Shown: positions 63,314 through 64,000 of the stretch, one piece after another
How positions within the stretch are numbered: the stretch's first letter is position 1
Layout: each line of letters opens with the position of its first letter
Source of the DNA: Chersky-840 sp035604715
GTDB taxonomy: Bacteria; Actinomycetota; Acidimicrobiia; Acidimicrobiales; UBA8190
Direction: 5' to 3'
DNA length: 64,000 nt
NCBI GenBank assembly: GCA_963731665.1
Contig: CAVSWP010000008.1
Coordinates: 1,044,941 to 1,108,940, forward strand
The notes under the pieces: generated by a model
Database searches by the model: none
What the model saw: only the letters and a program-made list of their open reading frames with translations
Told to the model about the DNA's origin: nothing
Translations under genes and position numbers: made by a program

Positions 63314-63823
63314 ATGGGCCCCGTTGGACCCAAGCGTCTGGAAGTCGCCATCAGTTTTGACAGTTCCGAAGGCGCTGAGGCGAATCGTGAACAGGTGTGC
63401 TCAGCCTTAGAAGAGGTAGCGAGCGCTGTGTTTCTTGGACACGGGCGGAGTGACTTAGCGATCGCGGGCAGGTCAGGCCTTGTTATCGGAAGAGACGAGG
63501 TTGTGGACCTTGAGGAACTCTCACGACTTAACCTTCGTAAACTCGACGAGCTGTGGCTGGTAGCTTGCGCCTCCGGACGGCAAAATCCATTCGTTGGCCC
63601 CATATCACCCGCGCATGCCGCCGCCCGGGCCGGTGCAAAGCAGGTCTTATTCACGCTTTGGCCCGTCAGCTCCCACTTGGGATCTCGCCTGGCTGAACGG
63701 TTGCTGGATAGCGGAGCAGCAGGTCAATCGTCCAGGGAGTTTCTTGCGGCTAGGTTCGCTGCTGACGCACGTTCGACAGCGCCAATTGGCATCCTGACCG
63801 GGAGCGAGAGGGCTTCCGGTTAG
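63314..63823 (+). CDS. Short CHAT-domain (caspase-like) protein
   Basis: 169 residues. The C-terminal CHAT features are visible: SAVFLGHGRSDL with the candidate His, LWLVACASG with the candidate Cys, and AHAAARAGAKQVLFTLWPVSSHLGSRLAERLL, the ending typical of CHAT peptidases. CHAT domains usually span over 200 residues and join repeats or larger proteins; here little precedes it. It starts 10 bp after the DegV gene, so it may be in the same unit. Function as a protease is plausible, not shown. Confidence 0.65.
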   Translation: MGPVGPKRLEVAISFDSSEGAEANREQVCSALEEVASAVFLGHGRSDLAIAGRSGLVIGRDEVVDLEELSRLNLRKLDELWLVACASGRQNPFVGPISPAHAAARAGAKQVLFTLWPVSSHLGSRLAERLLDSGAAGQSSREFLAARFAADARSTAPIGILTGSERASG

Positions 63824-64000
63824 CCGCCTCTTCGCGTCCGGTCACTTCTTCCCGTCTCGCCGTAAGCAGCCGTCCGCGCCCGCCCTGTGCCGCTCCCGTC
63901 CCCTCGGCTGGCTGGGTGCGTGTGGTGCCCCTCGGCCCGTTGCGCGGCCCCTTTGTCGTCGCCGGGGTGCGCGTGCTCCTCTCTCCCATGACAACGCTGT
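63824..64000. other. Window edge without supported gene
   Basis: The last 177 bases are GC-rich with no supported open frame and no visible repeat. Confidence 0.4.

Noticed and set aside
1..64000. rRNA, tRNA, CRISPR arrays, replication origin
   Set aside because: No rRNA-like blocks, no convincing cloverleaf, no short spaced repeats and no dnaA-box clusters were seen by eye; a covariance scan would be needed to exclude a tRNA fully.

Overview
The window is a high-GC piece of an actinobacterial chromosome. Several traits point to a mycobacteria-like or, more likely, an acidimicrobial actinomycete: F420/deazaflavin-type enzymes (LLM oxidoreductases, a Ddn-type protein), DUF1876 and TIGR03086 proteins, an MMPL exporter, three class III nucleotide cyclase proteins and frequent GTG starts. 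The taxonomic placement is inference. I saw no rRNA, tRNA, CRISPR array or replication origin.

Layout. 1-2.8 kb: a MarR regulator divergent from a cupin and two VOC proteins, then a YdeI-type protein. 2.9-4.4 kb: a truncated IS1182-type element abutting an rve-type IS. 4.4-8.9 kb: single metabolic genes (MBL hydrolase, LLM oxidoreductase, TIGR03086 protein) and a lipoprotein. 8.9-11.95 kb: a roughly 3 kb segment bounded by about 95-bp direct repeats, holding two unknown genes and an IS4/IS5-type element. 11.9-21.4 kb: an F420-type oxidoreductase, a decayed SDR, two paralogous double-HTH proteins, a large cyclase-ATPase-TPR protein abutting an SCP2 protein, and a complete IS1182-type element with a 5-bp target duplication. 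21.6-25.0 kb: a quinone-like cluster made of a CPBP protease, a fused LLM oxidoreductase-UbiA prenyltransferase and a divergent UbiE-type methyltransferase. 25.4-30.8 kb: an IS110 element, a cyclase, and a frameshifted MMPL transporter. 31-37 kb: small proteins (GYD, SDR, DUF1876, lipoprotein, PRC-barrel, universal stress protein). 37.3-45.4 kb: two nearly identical small monooxygenase-like genes in opposite orientation enclosing an FAD oxidase, an IS30 element, a Ddn-like protein, an SDR, a kinase-like protein and a cupin. 45.6-50.5 kb: an AT-richer ATP-grasp gene next to a truncated Ddn gene, a PilZ gene with an internal stop, a cysteine-rich protein divergent from a TetR regulator, a SnoaL-like protein and an acetyltransferase. 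50.8-61.4 kb: a beta-helix surface protein, a broken lipoprotein, a second IS110, a three-gene stress or monooxygenase-like operon, a TPR-cyclase, and a secreted RCC1-repeat protein. 61.5-63.8 kb: RidA, DegV and a short CHAT protein.

The region reads as an accessory zone: many one-gene units, at least six insertion sequences or remnants, at least seven broken or truncated genes, and a family of dispersed non-coding repeats between 39 and 59 kb. The most unusual items are the LLM-UbiA fusion cluster, the cysteine-rich tandem-module protein facing a TetR regulator across an 18-bp perfect palindrome, the 95-bp repeat-bounded segment and the dispersed repeat family.
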